33,365 nt of DNA, from the NCBI GenBank assembly GCA_036652035.1, contig JAVVWR010000033.1, positions 1 to 33,365 on the forward strand, read 5' to 3'. The DNA comes from JAEZVV01 sp036652035. Its GTDB lineage: Bacteria > Pseudomonadota > Gammaproteobacteria > Burkholderiales > Burkholderiaceae_F. The notes under the pieces were generated by a model, which saw nothing but the letters and a program-made list of their open reading frames with translations, was not told where the DNA came from and did not search any database. The stretch's first letter is position 1. Each line of letters begins with the position of its first letter. Below are positions 30,129 to 33,365 of this stretch, piece after piece. The translations under genes and the position numbers were made by a program.

Positions 30129-30156
30129 GAAGCCGCCCTCGGGCGGCTTCTTTTTT
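30129..30156 (+). terminator. Rho-independent terminator of the third porin
   Basis: The 10-bp stem GAAGCCGCCC / GGGCGGCTTC is followed by T6, 27 nt after the stop codon. Confidence 0.93.
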
Positions 30157-30161
30157 GCCGG

Positions 30162-30224
30162 TCGTTTCTGGCGGACCGGTCCGCCAGAAACGAGCAGGCC
30201 GCCCGCGGGCGGCCTGCTCGTTTC
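30162..30224. repeat. Two overlapping perfect palindromes (32 bp and 38 bp)
   Basis: Palindrome 1 is 30162-30193 (centre ACC|GGT). Palindrome 2 is 30187-30224 (centre CCCG|CGGG). They share GAAACGA (30187-30193), which can pair either with TCGTTTC at 30162-30168 or with the same word at 30218-30224, so the two hairpins exclude each other. They lie between the convergent porin and glpD, and the second probably acts as the glpD-side terminator. Confidence 0.75.
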
Positions 30225-30238
30225 CAAGACAGAAAAGC

Positions 30239-31693
30239 CTATGCGCTGGCGAGCGCCGCTTCGACCCGGGCGCTCAGGGCCGCGGTGACGGCGGCGTCGA
30301 GCTGGCCCAGGCGCACCCGGCGATGCAGCACGTCCTCGACGGTGCGCGCGCCCTCGAAGTCGCGCGCATAGCGCGTGAAGGCTTCGATATCGGCCGCGGC
30401 CGGGTTCTTGAGCGCGGCCGCTTCGACCTGGGCGGCGTCGATCGGCGCATCGTCGGCCAGGCGCAGGTTTTCGGTAACGCACTCACGGCTCGGCAGCAGG
30501 TGCAGACCGACCGCCGCGTTGATCGCATCGAGCGCCATCTTGCGGTAGGTGGTCCACTTGCCGCCGGTCACCGTGATCAGATTGCCAAACTCGGGGATCA
30601 CGGCGTGTTCGCGTGAGACCTTGGCCGTGCTGCCGGCGGTGCCGGTGGCCGCCGGGTTAAAGAGCGGGCGCAGGCCGGAGAAGGTGGCCTTCACATCGCT
30701 GCGCTGAATCGGCTTGGCCAGGTAACCGGCGGCGGTCTCGATCATGAAATCGATCTCGTCCTCGGTCGCCTCGGGGTGGTAGCAGGGGTCCTTCTGCTCG
30801 ACGTCGGTGGTGCCGATCAGCAATTGGCCGTGCCAGGGAATGGCAAACAGCACTCGGCCGTCGCGGGTCTTGGCGATCAGCATGCCGGCATTGGCGGGCA
30901 TGAAGGACAGATCGACCAGGATGTGCGAGCCGCGCGAGGTGCGCACCAGGCGGCTGGCGCTGGGATCGACCAGGCGGCGGATCTCATCGACCCACACGCC
31001 GCAGGCATTGAAGATCGCCTTGCCCTTCAACGGGTACTCGCGGCCGGTTTCGACATCGGTGGCGGTGACGGCGGTAATGCCGTCGTTGCCGCGCGTCATG
31101 CCGCTCGCCTTCATGTAGTTGAGCGGCACCGCGCCGTGCTCGTACGCGGTGCGCATCAGCGCGATCACGAGACGGGCGTCGTCGAACTGGCCGTCCCAGA
31201 ACTGGACGCCGCCGCGCAGGCCTTCGGCCTTCACCCCGGGCAGGCGCTTCAAGGTCTCGGCCTTGCTCAGCCATTCGGTGCGGCCAATGCCGTACTGGCC
31301 GGCCAGACCGTCGTACATGCCAAGACCGATGCGCATGTATTCGCGCTCGACCAGGCCGTAGCAGGGCACGATGAAAGGTTTGGCCGAGACCAGCTTGGGA
31401 GCGTTCTCGATCAGGATGCGGCGCTCCTTGAGCGCCTCGCGCACCAGCGAGACATTGCCCTGGGCCAGGTAGCGCACGCCGCCGTGGATCAGCTTGGTGC
31501 TGCGGCTCGAGGTGCCGGCCGAGAAGTCCTGCGCATCGAGCAAAACGGTGGACAAGCCACGGCTGGCGGCATCGACCGCGATCCCCAGGCCGGTGGCGCC
31601 GCCACCAATGACAATCACGTCCCAGGTTTGTTCGGTTTCCAGTTGTGCCAGCAGGTCCGCTCGGACCATCGGCTTGGCGAGATCATTCTTCAT
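30239..31693 (-). CDS. glpD: Glycerol-3-phosphate dehydrogenase (FAD-dependent)
   Basis: GlpD oxidises glycerol 3-phosphate to dihydroxyacetone phosphate at the inner membrane and passes electrons to ubiquinone. The 484-aa protein has the FAD motif VIVIGGGATGLGIAVDAASRG (about 22-42), the conserved SSRSTKLIHGGVRYL, and the C-terminal GKWTTYRKMALDAI and domain of the aerobic type. The start is ATG at 31693, which overlaps the glpK stop (ATGA), with GAGG 9 nt upstream; an ATG at 31702 is a less likely alternative. The gene is coupled to glpK in a two-gene glycerol operon. Confidence 0.97.
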   Translation of the reverse strand: MKNDLAKPMVRADLLAQLETEQTWDVIVIGGGATGLGIAVDAASRGLSTVLLDAQDFSAGTSSRSTKLIHGGVRYLAQGNVSLVREALKERRILIENAPKLVSAKPFIVPCYGLVEREYMRIGLGMYDGLAGQYGIGRTEWLSKAETLKRLPGVKAEGLRGGVQFWDGQFDDARLVIALMRTAYEHGAVPLNYMKASGMTRGNDGITAVTATDVETGREYPLKGKAIFNACGVWVDEIRRLVDPSASRLVRTSRGSHILVDLSFMPANAGMLIAKTRDGRVLFAIPWHGQLLIGTTDVEQKDPCYHPEATEDEIDFMIETAAGYLAKPIQRSDVKATFSGLRPLFNPAATGTAGSTAKVSREHAVIPEFGNLITVTGGKWTTYRKMALDAINAAVGLHLLPSRECVTENLRLADDAPIDAAQVEAAALKNPAAADIEAFTRYARDFEGARTVEDVLHRRVRLGQLDAAVTAALSARVEAALASA

Positions 31694-33180
31694 TGTGCCC
31701 ATCCTCGTGTGCGCCCGACGGCGCGACTCCATTGGTTCATCAGTTCTTCGCGGCGCCCGGCTTCCATTGCCGGTTCGAAGCGGCGTTCAACCCGCCACAT
31801 CGCGGCAATTTCGTCGCAGCCCGCCCATAAACCTGTTGCCAGCCCGGCCAGAGTGGCCGCGCCCAGCGCCGTGGTTTCGGTCACGGCCGGCCGCACCACC
31901 GGAACTCCGGCGATGTCGGCCTGAAACTGCATCAGCAAATCGTTGCGCGAAGCGCCGCCATCGACCCGCAACTCGGTCAGCGGGGTGGCGGCATCGCGTT
32001 GCATGGCGGCCAGCACGGCCGCGCTCTGGAAGGCGATCGACTCGAGCGCGGCGCGCGCCACGTGGGCCCGCGTGGTGCCGCGCGTGAGGCCGATGATGAG
32101 CCCGCGCGCATCCGGATCCCAGTAGGGCGCACCCAGGCCCACAAAGGCCGGAACCACATAAACCCCACCGTTGTCGCTCACCTGGCGCGCCAGCGTTTCC
32201 ACTTCCTCGCTGCGGGTGAACAGCCCCAAGCCATCGCGCAGCCACTGCACCACGGCGCCCGCCACGAACACGCTGCCTTCGAGCATGTAGGCGACGGGAT
32301 CGGCGCCGACACGCCAACCCACCGTCGACAGCAGCCGGTTTTGCGAAGCCTGCGGCGTTGCGCCCACGTTCATCAGCATGAAGCCGCCGGTGCCGTAGGT
32401 GTTCTTCGCCATCCCGGGCGAAAAACAGGCCTGGCCAAAGGTGGCGGCCTGCTGGTCGCCGGCGTTGCCGGCGATCGTGATCGGCGCCCCCAGCAGCCCG
32501 GCTTCGGTCTGCCCCATCCGCTCGCTCGAGCTTGTCACCCGCGGCAGCAAGGCGCGCGGCACGCGCAGCAGCTCGAGCAGCTCGTCGTCCCAGTCGAGGG
32601 TGGCGAGGTTGAACAGTTGGGTGCGCGACGCGTTCGAAACATCGGTGAGGTGTTCACGCCCGCCGGTGAGATTCCAGATCAACCAGGTATCAACCGTGCC
32701 GAAAGCCAGCTCGCCGCGCTCGGCGCGGCGACGCGCGCCCGGCACATGGTCGAGCAGCCAGGCGATCTTGGTGCCGGAGAAATAGGGGTCGAGCAACAAG
32801 CCGGTCTTGGCCCGCACGATCGGCTCAGCGCCGGCCTCGCGCAGGCGGGCGCAATCCTCGGCGGTGCGGCGGTCTTGCCACACGATCGCCGGCGCAATCG
32901 GCAGGCCGCTTGCGCGGTCCCACACCAGCGTGGTTTCGCGCTGGTTGGTCACGCCGATGGCGGCCACATCGCCCGCCTTGACGCCCGCCTCGCGCAGCGC
33001 GCGCCGCGCGCAGTCAAGCTGGGTGGACCAGATCTCGTGACCGTCGTGTTCGACCCAGCCGGGCTGGGGATAAAACTGGCGGAACTCCTGCTGCGCCACG
33101 GCCACGGGCTGGGCGTGGCGGTCGAACAAGATGGCGCGTGAACTGGTCGTGCCCTGGTCCAGGGCCAGCACGTATTTCAT
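31690..33180 (-). CDS. glpK: Glycerol kinase
   Basis: GlpK phosphorylates glycerol with ATP, trapping it for GlpD. The 496-aa protein of the FGGY family shows MKYVLALDQGTTSSRAILFD (ATP loop), GWVEHDGHEIW, the glycerol-contact region around FSGTKIAWLL, and LEGSVFVAGAVVQWLRDGL with GGVYVVPAFVGLGAPYWD. The ATG at 33180 matches the family N-terminus but has no clear SD; the frame open to 33312 is not supported. No GlpR gene or glpF is in the window, and the promoter region runs to the window edge. Confidence 0.97.
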   Translation of the reverse strand: MKYVLALDQGTTSSRAILFDRHAQPVAVAQQEFRQFYPQPGWVEHDGHEIWSTQLDCARRALREAGVKAGDVAAIGVTNQRETTLVWDRASGLPIAPAIVWQDRRTAEDCARLREAGAEPIVRAKTGLLLDPYFSGTKIAWLLDHVPGARRRAERGELAFGTVDTWLIWNLTGGREHLTDVSNASRTQLFNLATLDWDDELLELLRVPRALLPRVTSSSERMGQTEAGLLGAPITIAGNAGDQQAATFGQACFSPGMAKNTYGTGGFMLMNVGATPQASQNRLLSTVGWRVGADPVAYMLEGSVFVAGAVVQWLRDGLGLFTRSEEVETLARQVSDNGGVYVVPAFVGLGAPYWDPDARGLIIGLTRGTTRAHVARAALESIAFQSAAVLAAMQRDAATPLTELRVDGGASRNDLLMQFQADIAGVPVVRPAVTETTALGAATLAGLATGLWAGCDEIAAMWRVERRFEPAMEAGRREELMNQWSRAVGRTRGWAQ

Positions 33181-33365
33181 CGTCGGTTTGAGCGGCGGCG
33201 AGAGAGCCCGCAAGATTAGTGCAAAGCCGGCTCGCCGAATGCGGTCCGGATCAAGTTCGAGCGGCGTTGCGGCAGGGTTCAGACGCTGGGTTTCACCAAT
33301 GTCGAGATCCAACTTCCATGGGGGCGGTGCCGGATGACGGGGTGCCGTCGCGGGCCCGGGCTAGC
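33181..33365. other. Region upstream of glpK to the window edge
   Basis: Probably the glpK promoter region. I see no gene, terminator or convincing promoter boxes in the 185 bases present. Confidence 0.4.

Noticed and set aside
1..33365. CRISPR arrays, insertion sequences, prophage genes or a defence island
   Set aside because: No regularly spaced repeats, transposase or integrase motifs, or att-like duplications were seen; every large open region is explained by housekeeping genes.

Overview
The window reads as a chromosomal core segment of a high-GC betaproteobacterium, most likely Burkholderiales. Four things point there: the gene order glyA-nrdR-ribD-ribE...ribB-ribH-nusB-thiL-pgpA-pncC, the block rplM-rpsI-argC-erpA, Neisseria/Burkholderia-type porins ending in phenylalanine, and a RibB fused to a degenerate GTP cyclohydrolase II domain. 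There are no insertion sequences, phage genes, tRNAs, rRNAs or CRISPR arrays. One run of exactly 100 N (28532-28631) interrupts a porin gene.

Layout. 1-3605: a DsbG-like periplasmic thioredoxin-fold protein (-), pyrF (+), a CNNM/CorC membrane protein (-) and a small unknown protein (-). 3703-6710: a tightly packed minus-strand operon ribH-nusB-thiL-pgpA-pncC with overlapping or near-abutting genes. 6813-12417: the riboflavin genes ribBX, ribE and ribD, with two guests between ribE and ribB: an Old Yellow Enzyme and an octaheme cytochrome of the tetrathionate reductase family. 12538-16443: a sigma32-type small heat-shock gene, nrdR, glyA behind a ZTP riboswitch, and an MgtC/DUF4010 membrane protein. 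16511-19523: tyrS-dtd-PEBP-histidine phosphatase (-). 19648-22243: a divergent M23 peptidase-anmK pair (+) for cell-wall turnover. 22301-24850: erpA, argC and rplM-rpsI (-). 24851-25341: an intergenic region holding the rplM promoter and a candidate 90-nt structured small RNA that displays an anti-Shine-Dalgarno loop. 25342-30102: osmC-like, coq7 and three porin genes. 30239-33180: glpK-glpD (-).

How the genes fit together. The rib genes supply FMN/FAD for the flavoenzymes nearby (OYE, GlpD). ribBX lacks the GTP cyclohydrolase II cysteines, so a separate ribA is expected elsewhere. nusB, thiL and pgpA follow ribH as commonly seen in Proteobacteria. glyA under a ZTP sensor links one-carbon supply to glycine and serine metabolism. 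The porins and glpK/glpD suggest uptake and use of small solutes such as glycerol.

The most interesting non-coding signals are the anti-SD small RNA (25029-25118, -), the ZTP riboswitch (15075-15170, -), a 32-bp perfect palindrome made of two GTGA-N6-TCAC sites upstream of the octaheme cytochrome (9585-9616), two overlapping perfect palindromes between the last porin and glpD (30162-30224), and a porin leader hairpin whose loop can pair with the porin Shine-Dalgarno (28868-28932). Everything here comes from reading the sequence; no database search was run.
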